A stretch of 30,330 nt of DNA from Perkinsus chesapeaki (lineage: Eukaryota; Perkinsozoa; Perkinsida; Perkinsidae). The DNA is taken from NCBI GenBank assembly GCA_013115145.1, contig JAAPAO010000437.1, forward strand, positions 1 to 30,330, read 5' to 3'. Shown in pieces: positions 20,631 to 30,090 of this stretch. Numbering within the stretch: position 1 is the first letter of the stretch; every line of letters begins with the position of its first letter. The notes beneath the pieces are model-generated. The model did no database searches, was not told the DNA's origin, and saw nothing but the letters and a program-made list of their open reading frames with translations. The translations under genes were made by a program, and so were the position numbers.

Positions 20631-22010
20631 TATAATAAACGTGACTGGAATGTTATTAACTTGATTATCAAATGAAAAGTCATCACTACGTAGTCTAGTC
20701 GCTGGTTGTTTGAGTTAATGTTATGATATTATGAATATGTTCGATGCTATTTGTGGTTTACGAAGACTACAGCCTCATTCCTTGTTGGATGTTATACTAC
20801 AGGCTAGTAAATCCCCCCCTTTTTGACCGTAGGGGTTAGACTGTGTTTGGATACTCCTTTGGATATCTTCACTTACCAACAGCAGGTTGATATTCTGTTT
20901 TGCTAGCCGTTCTTTTGTCCCATGTAACATCTCTATCTTCGTGCTCCACTTCTAGCAAGGAACAAGATCACTCCCCTTTTCGTTCGTAAACTTGTAGCGT
21001 TTTGTTCAATTGTATCTTTCCATGTCAAACATGTTTTGAATGCTTTGAAGGCTGTCTAAGTTCTTGCCACTTGCCCCTCGGAGATCTGCCACCGTAATGT
21101 TTACCGCGTACGTAGTAAGTGCACATTTTCTAATAGTAAATTCCTATTACACTCTCCGTAATGTTTTGACCATACGCACATAGCATGTAATGAATGGGTT
21201 AGTGACTGAGCCATGTTCGGCGTTGGACCATCAACGTAGGGCACAGCAGCAAGTACAAACGCATACAGTAGTATTTCAGGTTTAATAAGACCTTCACAGA
21301 GCTTTAGTACGGCTCGTTGGAGTGGCGAGGAAAGATCTGTAGTCCGAGAATCCTTTATTGCGATTTAATAGTTGAGTATATGAACTTTTACTGATGTTTG
21401 CTCAGTTGTTTTCGAGCTCAAATAAAACTGCCAATGGGCGTTACTGTGCTTGGTGGTTGAAGGGGTAACCTCTGGATGTGAATAGTATCTCAAGACTCGT
21501 GGATGGACTCCATTCAACGCTGCCTGACCCTTCGAGGTCGAGTAGCCCATGTAACGTGAGTCAGCGGCCTAATCCGACGATCTGCTGAACTCTCCAGGAT
21601 GGTTCTCGGCCCACTAGGAGGTAATCAAGTCGGCCAGTAGCGTGTGTGTGTGAGTTTATAGTCCAACGCCGAAAATTGTCTTGTCAGACTATCCATTCCA
21701 TGTGCAGCTTCAGAGCGAGGGTTTAATACCTATACTGTTATTGTCACTGTAGCATAACTGTGGCCAGTAGCATAACTCATACAATCGGACTCAGTTTCGT
21801 TTCGTGACCAACTGAAGTCTCGATGTTTCGACAGATGCCTGTCTGCCTGAGCTTCGATGGGTAGTCCTAATTTACGACTTGCAATTCGACGGGTGAAACC
21901 CAAACCAGTACCCCGCAGCTTCGTTCTCTTGCTTCAAACACTTCTAACTTCGTAACTCAAGCCTCTGTAAATAGAAAAGTCAATGCTTCTTTGTTGTTGA
22001 ATGTTATCGT
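20631..22010. other. No confident gene; dispersed-repeat copy 2
   Basis: The stretch lacks supportable exons. It contains the second copy of the dispersed repeat (21630-21755) and a short direct repeat AGTAGCATAACT (about 21750-21780). ORFs on either strand are short and without protein character. Confidence 0.45.
21630..21755. repeat. Dispersed repeat, copy 2
   Basis: Aligns by eye with 10025-10160, sharing the CCAACGCCG(A/G)AAATTG core and the downstream TGTTATTGTCACTG. Here the open frame reads TPKIVLSDYPFHVQLQSEGL and stops at TAG. Similar TTTCGAC and GAGCTTCGA traces downstream in both copies suggest the homology extends to about 21860. Confidence 0.5.
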
Positions 22011-24138
22011 CTACACCGTGAAAATAGGCGATGATGGTGGTGGCATAGAACTGGTGGCTGGCGAATCAGATGGTGATAGTAATGTTGATGAAGCCCATGT
22101 TAGCTGCATATTAGGTAGATACTCTATACGAAAGGCAAAGGCTAAACAACCCAGAAAAATGCCACACAGCGTTCCAACTATAACTTGCTGAAGAGTGTGA
22201 TCCATGTTATACCATCGAGCCCACGGAACCTGATGGCAACAATACATTATATTCGGTAATGGACTGATCAGTCCGTCGTAAATACCTCGTGAATCTACAA
22301 GTGACCTCGCGCAACAAAGCCGATATGAAACACTGATGAAAGGGAGGGAGTTGAACGAATTACAGTTTTGTTTATTCCCACAAGGCATTAATATGCTTCT
22401 GCAATGTACCAAATATGCCGTTATTACTGAGAATATAGGCGATGGTGTACAACCCTTTAAGTTGGACTAGAAGCATCTCTGATCCACGAGTGTTAATTAC
22501 ACAAAAAAGGGGACAAAGTGAAATATCGGCCATATCCGAAAGAACGTGTCTCGGAAGACATTAAGAACCAATTACTGCTCTCGAGGAAGTAATCGCGATA
22601 ATAATCCTCGATAACTACTAAGTGTTAGACCCCAACTTAACTGCACGGCAGTCCTTGAACACTTAATAGAGGAGTAATATGTTCATTCGAGCAGCCCACC
22701 CCAGAACTTACTGGTCCAAATGCTGCCAGTATAAATATTATCCGACCAATCAATTCCTCCATACTGCCCGTGTTAGTTGCTCCACCATGAGAAGCGAACA
22801 AGCCGATGGACTCCAACAGAAACCATGTACCTTACGTACAATTCGTTCGTCGAGTCACAAGTAGACTGAATCTCGATATTTCTTCACGGGATTTCGATAA
22901 GAACACGGGAACTTGTGGCACGCATTATAAGCCTTCTCTTAACCTTTTTTTAGGATCAACAAGGTCTCCTTATCGCGGTGACTATTCCAAGGAGATGCAA
23001 TCGACCCAACAGGAGCTTTACCTCCCTCCCTTGCACTCTGACATTTTCAACTATTACTTTGAATTCTGTGACGACCAATGCTTCCATTGTTTCTCCTCAT
23101 ATGGAACACACTTTCCGCGATATAGGTATTATATAACATAGAAAAATTAAGCACTAGGTTCCAGATGGGACAATACACTGTCAACGTGTGAAATGATATA
23201 ATAGGCCGGAGAAGTTCAATTCATTTGTTATCAGTTAGTTTCCCATATTACAAAGCACTCCCGAAGTGATGCAATGTCCACTAGGCATTCCTGGGCCTTC
23301 ACAGGCACTCTGTGGTGGGCGAGGTTGACCGAAAAAACGTTTAAAAACAGCCTCGTTAAGGAATGATGTTACCAACAGTATAGCCTGACAAAAAGGAATT
23401 CTTTTGGTGGAATACACCATGTTTAAGATTCTTTTAAAGAATCTTAAACATGGTGTATTCGGGAAAGTCGCGTTGTCAATGAGAGTCAATAATGAACAAT
23501 TAACTGGTCCATTTATCGTCTGAGATTAATGCATGGTCCATTGTATCTCAGCTAGATATGATCTAATGATGTATCTCAACTTAACATGCTATTTTATAGA
23601 TAAATTCATATATTAAAGGCTCATCATTGATAGGCAACCTATCTAATGGTTAAATCTATTGTCCAACATATCATTTATAAGGTAATAATCTTAGTGATAC
23701 ATATGATAATTTTATCTATATGAATAATCCATATCATTAGTACACCTCCCCCTCCACAGCCTTTGGCTCCCTATTACGCAGGCGTATGTGTAGACAGCCC
23801 TCCGTGTGGTAAGCATTAATATTGTAAGTGTTGCTGGTACAATCCATGGAATGAAGCCATATGCCTCGGCCACAGCCATTAAAGGTGGAGCAGGCACTCG
23901 TATGGTCACTTGGCCTAGCTCGAACACTGACCGATAATTCAGATTATCTGGCAATACGGAGATGACTGCTAAGGCCAATTGCATTTTAACTACCTGGATG
24001 CTCCTTGCCGCGCAGTACTACTTCCTGCGGTGGTGTTCCTTGACCAGATTCTAAGTCGATCTCCAGGGGAGCATATTTGACAGATCCCTCTACAGTCGGG
24101 GCGCAATCCTTCTGTAGAGCAATCGTCGATGATGACAT
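22011..24138 (-). CDS. PAP2-family phosphatase, dolichyl-diphosphatase type
   Basis: Exons (5' to 3' on the minus strand): 24138-23994, 23965-23778, 23384-23252, possibly 23177-23058, 22763-22712, 22229-22011. Three PAP2 signatures are present: K-x6-RP (KRFFGQPRP), PSGH (GMPSGHC) and R-x5-H-x3-QV-x2-G (RWYNMDHTLQQVIVG). They supply the basic phosphate-binding residues and the catalytic histidines. Membrane helices lie at EAYGFIPWIVPATLTILML, AILLVTSFLNEAVF, IIFILAAFGP and VGTLCGIFLGCLAFAFR. Spacing and the NE-K...PRP...GMPSxH pattern match dolichyldiphosphatase (DOLPP1), which recycles dolichyl diphosphate on the ER lumenal face for N-glycosylation. The N-terminus (MSSSTIALQKDCAPTVEG) is cytosolic-like. 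Intron 1 is only 28 nt. The exon at 23177-23058 is hydrophobic but its phase does not match the next exon, so one join is unresolved. Intron 2 holds a 51-bp palindrome. Confidence 0.75.
23410..23460. repeat. 51-bp perfect palindrome in a PAP2 intron
   Basis: Bases 23410-23434 are the exact reverse complement of 23436-23460 around T23435. It lies inside intron 2 of the phosphatase gene (23777-23385), 25 bp upstream of the 3' splice site. As RNA it would form a 25-bp stem close to the acceptor. No target duplication seen. Confidence 0.95.
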
Positions 24139-24496
24139 ATAGAACAAGCTGTAGAATAGTAATCATAACAAACCTTCCCTTATGGATCTCGGACTTGCTG
24201 CTGTCATCTAACAGTGTGCGACATAGAGCTTGGGGTGGGTTGGTGAACTGCCCAAAATACTCTAAGCAAACCATGATTTCGAGATTCGAGAACAACTAAG
24301 GTATGCTGATCGATAAGTACCCCAGGTATATATGTTATTAAAGTTGCAAGAGGTTTCAGAGCCAAACTCCTCAGCGCTATCGAGTTTGTGCTATCGAGTT
24401 CGAGTAGCTGACTACATAGGGACAGCCTGTTGAGTAGGAATACCTGTCATCCACATCATCCCACCTTATAGGGATTTACCAACTACAATACGTAAG

Positions 24497-24665
24497 ATGA
24501 CGAGAGCTAGATTCAACCCGCTTGAAGATATAGTGTATTTAATCGTATGAAAGGCACGCTCAGGAGCTCCCAGACGATGCGGATTTCGCGAAAAAAATAG
24601 AAGGAGCATTTTACCCGTTTCACCAGAACGCAACGTGGTTGGCTTTCGAAGTGTTTAATAACTAA
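24497..24665 (+). CDS. Small two-exon ORF, 45 residues
   Basis: Exons 24497-24532 (MTRARFNPLEDI) and 24564-24665 (ELPDDADFAKKIEGAFYPFH, then QNATWLAFEVFNN and TAA) join in phase through a 31-nt intron (GTGTAT...CTCAG). The order acidic helix, KKIEGAFYPF and TW resembles the middle of a dynein light chain, but the core VGRNFGSYVTH motif is absent, so that link is weak. It may be an incomplete gene; a further exon-like piece (EKGDGEERTIGK, about 24749-24784) lies downstream. Confidence 0.35.
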
Positions 24666-25107
24666 ACATTAACTATGACTGAGGTTCTTCTTCGCGACAA
24701 TTCCGAGTGGAAGGCGGAGCGAAGCAATTCACGTTGTCTATTTTAGGAAAAAGGAGACGGCGAAGAACGCACAATTGGAAAGGGTATTTCGTAGGACTTG
24801 ACTTGACTTATTGGGCTCCTTGTGGCCGGAAAGCACCTCTCATTGAACTTCTCTCTCGACAAACGTATAATAGGGCAGCCACCTGTAGATCTGTTTAAGA
24901 GAGTGGATGCCGTTGAGGCGTATGGACTTTAGCTCTGAAAAACTCCATCGACACCTGTTGGGCTACTTCGAGCTGGTTTTGTGAACATTTGTTATTCGAA
25001 GGCACTTGGAGGGAGCAAGCTCGAGAGGAGGGGCGAATCGGAGTGAATGTGGTAGAAGGGAACCACTTCCATTAGTGAGTATATTATTACTCAACGACCA
25101 CGTTATA

Positions 25108-27709
25108 ATGGGACTTCTTTGCTCGAAAGACTTATTCAAATCATTTGCCGATTCGGAGGACTTCCCGGTAATAAATAAACATCACCGGGACTCGAACCCG
25201 GGCGATGCTAATAGCAAACCTGGACGCTTACCATTTGAGCTACACCTTAGATTGAAAATCGCCCACCAGAAGGGGAGGCGGCTGATATACGAGACTATTA
25301 CGTCCTCGGAGAAAAGATTGGGAGCGGGGCGTATGGCCAGGTAAGATGTGTTTGGAATGGATGTGAGTTCTAAAGATGTCTTGTAGGTAAGAAAATGCCA
25401 TTGTGTGGAGACTGGCGACCTTTATGCCGTGAAGATATTGGCAGTTGAAAGACCAGACAGAGATTACAATCAGGTGGGATCGAACCTGTGCGGGTTTCGG
25501 TGTACCGGGTATAGGTACGAGCGACGGTTGCCAACGAAGTGTACGTCCTTAGCAAACTGAACCATCCAAATGTCTGCAAGTAGCGTATGTTTGCCGTCTA
25601 TTAAGGGAATGCTTACCGACGTTTAGGCCTCGGGAGTTCTTTGAGGATGAATACTTCTATTATCAAGTCATGCAAATGTACGGTCCGCCAGTATTCACTG
25701 GGCTCAATGCCAAGTACTGATGCACGGAAGGCGACCTATCTTATATCTTGCATGCTTCGACGTTAGATTCGCGCCTACTATGCGGTATCGGGATGGCAGT
25801 GAGCCCCTGCTGGCTGTGAGGTTGCCGGAGTACCGCATCGCGGAGCTGGTGAGATCTGCATTGAAGGCCTGTGCTCATATTCACAGTCATAGGATAGTGT
25901 AAGAAGTATCTTTGGGTTGAGCATGCAAGATATGAAACATGTAAAATCCGTTCTCCTCTCAGTCATCGAGATATAAAGGGAGATAACTTTCTCTTTGCAA
26001 GTGATGATGTTGCCAGAGGAGAGCTTGTCATGGTTGACTTTGGCCTGGCCATTGAACGTAAGCCATTCTTCCCTGAACTATACAATACTCTTTCACAGCT
26101 GTCATAGTATCTCTGACTACGGGTCACCTTCTCCTTGGTAACTAGTATTACGAAGTCTTTTTTTGTATTTCGTAAGATTCTGTTTTTGCTTGCTGCTATG
26201 TGGTCAATAATGTATAGTTGAATGCCTGATCGATTATGAGTCATCATTACCGATTTATTGTATTCCTTCAGTCACGAGCGAGGAGCCCATCAGGCGAGCA
26301 TGTGGGACAGTGAGATGGGTAGCACCTGAAATGCTTCAAGGAGGATATAACAGTGGATCCGTTGATATCTGGGCCGTTGGTGTTTTAATGTAAGAAGTTG
26401 TTGAAGCACCCACCACTAATAATAGTACAACCTTATAATGCTGAGCCACCAATAACTTAATTAACGATTAAATCATATCCTTGTTTACCAATTGCAACGC
26501 TCTGTCTTCCCTGTCCTCGCGAACATGTGCTCTTTTATCATCCCTCTCACCTTCGATGAGGGCATCTTGCTCAACTTTACTAACTTGGCATGGGAGCCAT
26601 GATCCCGGTCTCGATTACTGCTATCATCGAGTATTCGCGCAAAATGTTGGACATTATGTTCAGCACCGTTGGAGGGATCACTTTCCCCTTCCAAGCTGTC
26701 CTGGTATCAATCATATGAATTTACCGTGTAAATGACACGGTAAATGTGGAATTAGTATCCTCGGCTTCATTTGCACTCATAGATTGATCGAGGCGTCTGA
26801 AGTTGAAATGTCCCACATCTCCTCTTCCTTGTTGTATTTTGCAGGTACATCCTCGTGTACGGTTGTTACCCCTATGATGGTAAAGTGGTCCATGAGGTCT
26901 TAGAGAAGATACTTTGCGTGAGTGTGGAGAAGGACAATGGCGTTGATGTCGATGCTGCTACTGTTTCAGTACGAACCCGCCTGGCAACCAGTACATTCGC
27001 AATGGGAACCAAGTATAGAAACGAGGAAGTGAGGATTGTGTATCGACCTATTATGTATCTTGCACGCTTGACCTTAGATTCATGCGAAGGTTGATGATGA
27101 AAGACCCTCGGAAGAGACTAACAGCGAAGCAAGCTTTGAGAGATAACTGGTAAGAAATGCGCCAAGAGATAATACGATTGCCGGGTTTGATCCTGGGTCT
27201 TACGCTTGACAAGGCACATGCTTAACTCCGCCGCCAAATTGCCTTGTTCATCAGGTTCATGGTAATAGGCAAGACCAAACCGCCAGAAGTCATAGTGGCT
27301 GATCGAGTCGCCAAGGCCGCCCAGAAGGAAGCTGCGAGGCTGAAAAAGGCGGAGCGAAGCACAACCGATGCAATCTCCCAAAGCCATCTGGAAAGGGAGC
27401 CGTCCCCGGCCAGCGAGTGAGTCATTCTGGACACATTGGTTGAGCATTTCCCGTCAGAGCTGAGTTTTCGATGGTTCCGGGCTCGTCGATAGCAGCCACG
27501 AGGGGTGACGCAGAATCGATAAGGGATGATGATATGAGTGTTGGCGGATCATTGCATGAATCCGAGGTTGGAAAAATGCAGGGTATGGGAGTCGAACCTG
27601 CGCTCTTCAGAGTCAACAAGAAGGCCATACTGAGGATGTTATTGAAGATGAAGCTGGGGAGGATGGTGTCCGAGTGAGGCTGGTGCATTGTGATTCATCT
27701 GTTGAATAA
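25108..27709 (+). CDS. Myristoylation-signal Ser/Thr protein kinase, 14 exons
   Basis: Exons: 25108-25167, 25251-25340, 25387-25473, 25515-25579, 25627-25713, 25767-25898, 25963-26057, 26272-26389, 26845-26917, 26970-27028, 27078-27149, 27255-27416, 27458-27566, 27611-27709; sum 1308 nt, 435 residues, all phases consistent. The N-terminus MGLLCSK fits N-myristoylation (Gly2) and palmitoylation (Cys5), so membrane anchoring is likely. Kinase motifs in order: Gly-rich loop IGSGAYGQV, VAIK-type lysine in YAVKIL, helix C Glu in ANEVYVLSKL, HRDIKGDN, DFG, CGTVRWVAPE, DIWAVGVLMY, KDPRKRLTAKQAL. All catalytic residues are present. The set is CAMK/CDPK-like, but no EF-hands follow. The tail holds a charged helix (DRVAKAAQKEAARLKKAE) and an acidic end. 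Introns 1, 3, 11 and 13 contain antisense tRNA-like sequence. Exon 13 could read through intron 13 to another stop. Confidence 0.85.
25168..25250 (-). tRNA. tRNA-Ala(UGC)-like relic filling kinase intron 1
   Basis: The 83-nt intron, read on the minus strand, has an Ala-type D-arm (GTGTAGCTCAAATGGTA), an anticodon loop TTTGCTA (anticodon TGC), a perfect 5-bp T-stem CCGGG/CCCGG and a canonical B-box GGTTCGAGTCC. The anticodon stem has two mismatches and the acceptor hardly pairs, so it is probably a pseudogene. It spans nearly the whole intron: the tRNA 5' end lies at the 3' splice site (CACCTTAG) and its 3' end about a dozen bases from the 5' splice site. Confidence 0.6.
25474..25514 (-). other. 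41-nt kinase intron with a tRNA T-arm remnant
   Basis: Intron 3 begins GTGGGATCGAACCTGTGCGG. The minus strand therefore reads GCACAGGTTCGATCCCAC, a tRNA T-arm with intact B-box. The rest (GTTTCGGTGTACCGGGTATAG) has no clear tRNA fold. Splicing here is certain: without it the kinase frame is broken between the ATP-lysine region and helix C. Confidence 0.6.
27150..27254 (-). tRNA. tRNA-Asp-like relic in kinase intron 11
   Basis: In this 105-nt intron the minus strand contains GTGCCTTGTCAAGCGTAAGACC, which matches the anticodon-arm region of tRNA-Asp(GUC) with one extra loop base. The stem TGTGC/GCGTA pairs with wobbles. A degenerate T-arm (CCCAGGATCAAACCCGG) follows. It is decayed and probably non-functional. 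Confidence 0.45.
27567..27610 (-). other. 44-nt kinase intron with tRNA 3'-end remnant
   Basis: The minus strand reads GAGCGCAGGTTCGACTCCC followed by ATACCCTGC and then TTTTT. That is a Ser/Leu-type tRNA T-arm with B-box, then a run of T like a Pol III terminator. Removing 44 nt joins ESE to SQQEGHTEDV and gives an acidic C-terminus. Read-through stays open for about 35 further codons in another frame, so alternative splicing could yield two tails. Confidence 0.55.
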
Positions 27710-27875
27710 TAATAACGACTTGCTTACATTATGTATCGTCTGTATGCCTGAAATAGTAAAGAGTCTTGGAGTACCTGTTTCAAGGAATTACTCTCCTGCA
27801 CTCCTCATTCTCGAGGGCAAATACGATACAATATTTGATATAAAGTTCGCAACTTGAACGATCGGTTTCGGTGCC

Positions 27876-30090
27876 ATGTACAAAGCCTATCGCCATTCCT
27901 CATCGCGTTGTCTACTTGTGCGCATGCGTACAAGTTGCACAATTCTTAGGCGCCAGTCGAAGATACCAAGAAGCCCCTAGATGCCAAAGATCCTCCGCTT
28001 GCTTCGCCGAGAGGATTCCGCACCGCCTCACCTCAGGCGACTTCGAGCGATGCCCCTCTGGACCCGACAAGGTGGCTACGAGCATCGGTTCCATCCGGAA
28101 TGACGCGACATGGCAGGTTCATTTCGTTGCTGCCGAGCAACCATCAAAGGGAAGACAGAGAGGTGGAGAAGGAAGCGTCCGCGGCGGCGATGACACCGAG
28201 GGTGGACTGGGATAGCTTTTCTGACACCTCTAGCTGTGTTGCTAGGTGAAGAAGATCCTGAAAGACATTCGTGTGGAGCTGAGGAACGACTTGGATGTTG
28301 ATGATGGTCTAGATGTTTATGACGGAGATGAAGAAGGTGCGCTGGCCGGGGATCGAACCTGCGGCCTCGGACTCTTGGTTGTAGGAGCCTCCAAAGAAGA
28401 GGTGCCGCTGCCATCGTCTGTGGATTCGCCCAAGGGTGGCCCTCCGGCACCGTCCAGCGAATCATCGACGAAGCGACGACGATTGAAAAAGGTAGGATTT
28501 CATCGACGACAGAAATATCAGTCATCGATTCGCGATAGTAACATGATTGCAGTATATAGCACTGGTGCAAGGTTGAGACTGCTTCTGATGTTCAAGCGGC
28601 CCAAATGATAACTGTTTCTAATAACGTCCAGAAAATGATACGCTTTACTTTCGAACTTTCGCCGGCTGTCTAGATGTTCAGTCGAATAAGCTTTGCTCTG
28701 TGCAATTGGAATCCAAGCTACTGAGGATATTCTTCCGGCTGCGATAAAGTATCTTCTTACGTTAGGAGCAACTAAGACAAGATTCGAAGAACTTTGAGAC
28801 CAAAGCAGATAATCTTCTTGAAAAGCTGAGAGCTGAGTAAGCTGCGCGTCGCCGCTGAGCCGCGCTGGAATATTTTGCGATATCGCAGCAGCAATGACCT
28901 AATGGTTATCACCACCACTCAAGAAGAAGGCCATTTCTTTGAACATGATATTTCGATTAAGAGCGCATTTCCGCCTCCCTCGTGCGGTGGTCTGTCATTT
29001 TCTTGTTTCAGCCACGAGCATGGTGTACGGAGAGGTAACAGGATAGCAGGCTTCTCAGTGGAGAGGACGGCTCTCGCACCAGGTGGGTGCTGGAATGGCA
29101 ATAGGTTTGATGGTTTGCTCTGATCAGGTCCGAACAAGAACCCTCTCGGAGATAATCGTTTTATATCATCCCCACCGAATGCCAATATTACTAACAGCAC
29201 AAGCGAAATGAGCAATGAAAGGGCGAATGTAAGGCAGAGGATTTCAGACCTTCTCCCTTCAAGGCTTTTCGATTAGGTCTTGGCGTTCCGGTCTGTGTTA
29301 CCGAGAGGAGCCCTCAATTTCCAGACGATTGAGAGTGGACCTGTGAAGAGGGTGTCATTGGAAGGAATTGAGGAAAAGGTGAGAGAAATACTCTGGGCGG
29401 GACTTGAACCCGCAACCTTTGGATTAGAAGTCCAACGCTCTATCCGATTGAGCCACCAGAGCTGATGATTATTTCGTATTGTTAGATCTTCTCTCAATTT
29501 CAGGACGGTTCCCATGACAGCCGAAGAAGCTCTAAAGCATCATGTAAGTTCAGAATGTTCACACGACCTCATCGATTCATTCTGGGACGCTTCGAGATGA
29601 TCCTAATCGAGCAGGGCCCTGCTCTTCGACAATTAATATCATCCAACCATCTGTCATCATTATGATGGTCGTGCTGCTGCTATCAGTTTGTATCTGTCGG
29701 AGAGGATCTACCACTTATATTGTTACTATTTGTTACTTATTATTACAATCTACCTCCACCCATTTCGGAAATGGGGCTGTCTCACACTTGTCGTCGTCTT
29801 GTTGCATAAGCTTTCCAGTTGACGGTTTTTGAAGCCGTAGTAGGATTGGTAGCCTCTTAAGGAAGTCATTTACAAAATCTGTCGCCAGCTTGATCAATTT
29901 AGTTACCAAGAACCAGACATGGCACGCGCCCCTGGAGGAAAAGCAAAATAGAAGTAAGCCAAGAAGCTACCGCTCGCTGATGAAGTGATTTATTCGGTGT
30001 TTAGCGAAAGCCCGTCGAAGGAAGAGTATATTGGAAGGCGAGGCAGCGAGTGCTGAGGAACCGGAATCGGAGCAAGCCTCGAGTCAACGG
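27876..30090 (+). CDS. Acidic / coiled-coil protein gene, many exons, right end open
   Basis: Phase-matched exons: 27876-27917 (MYKAYRHSSSRCLL), 27950-28245 (DTKKPLDAKDPPLASPRGFR ... TPRVDWDSFSDTSSCVA), 28284-28336 (RNDLDVDDGLDVYDGDEE), 28385-28491 (EEVPLPSSVDSPKGGPPAPS, then a KRRRLKK cluster resembling a nuclear-localisation signal). Later exons, order likely but joins partly open: about 28554-28620 (VETASDVQAAQMIT), 28766-28836 (EQLRQDSKNFETKADNLLEK, coiled coil), 29128-29228 (GPNKNPLGDNRFISSPPNAN), 29277-29378 (VLAFRSVLPRGALNFQTIES), 29504 onward (DGSHDSRRSSKAS), about 29895-30089 (KARRRKSILEGEAASAEEPE before a GTAAGA donor). No enzymatic motif; basic and acidic low-complexity segments suggest a nuclear or regulatory protein (inference). 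Two introns carry antisense tRNA sequence. More than one gene may be present in this stretch. Confidence 0.5.
28337..28384 (-). other. 48-nt, stop-free intron with tRNA T-arm
   Basis: The minus strand reads GAGGCCGCAGGTTCGATCCCC followed by GGCCAGCGC, which is a B-box plus an acceptor-like 3' end. The intron length is a multiple of 3 and contains no stop, so retention would insert 16 residues without breaking the frame. Spliced, the exons join as DEEG-ASKEEV. Confidence 0.5.
29389..29462 (-). tRNA. tRNA-Arg(UCU), intact, antisense in an intron
   Basis: The 74 nt fold fully: acceptor GCTCTGG/CCAGAGT (one G-U pair), D-arm GCTC...GAGC, anticodon stem TTGGA/TCCAA with loop CTTCTAA (anticodon TCT), variable loop AGGTT, T-stem GCGGG/CCCGC with loop TTCAAGT, discriminator A. 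A- and B-box promoters are canonical. No CCA is encoded, as usual in nuclear genes. It lies inside a 125-nt intron (29379-29503, GTGAGA...TTTCAG) on the strand opposite the host. Its 3' end is 10 nt from the 5' splice site. Confidence 0.93.

Noticed and set aside
22806-23141. 111-residue plus-strand ORF
   Set aside because: Falls in the intron region of the minus-strand phosphatase gene and shows no recognisable feature; splice sites around it favour the minus strand.
3302-23460. The three long palindromes as copies of one MITE family
   Set aside because: Their arm sequences are unrelated and no shared termini or target duplications were seen; only the one-base-centre design is shared.
28076-28570. 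164-residue ORF on the minus strand
   Set aside because: It overlaps phase-matched exons on the plus strand, and its Pro/His/Arg-rich composition is what the complement of acidic/Ser-rich coding DNA gives. Treated as a shadow.
29504-29545. PMTAEEALKHH, resembling the C-terminal end of a kinase domain, in an alternative frame after the tRNA-Arg intron
   Set aside because: The neighbouring exons show no HRD, DFG or APE motifs, and this frame does not match the phase of the preceding exon. Probably chance.
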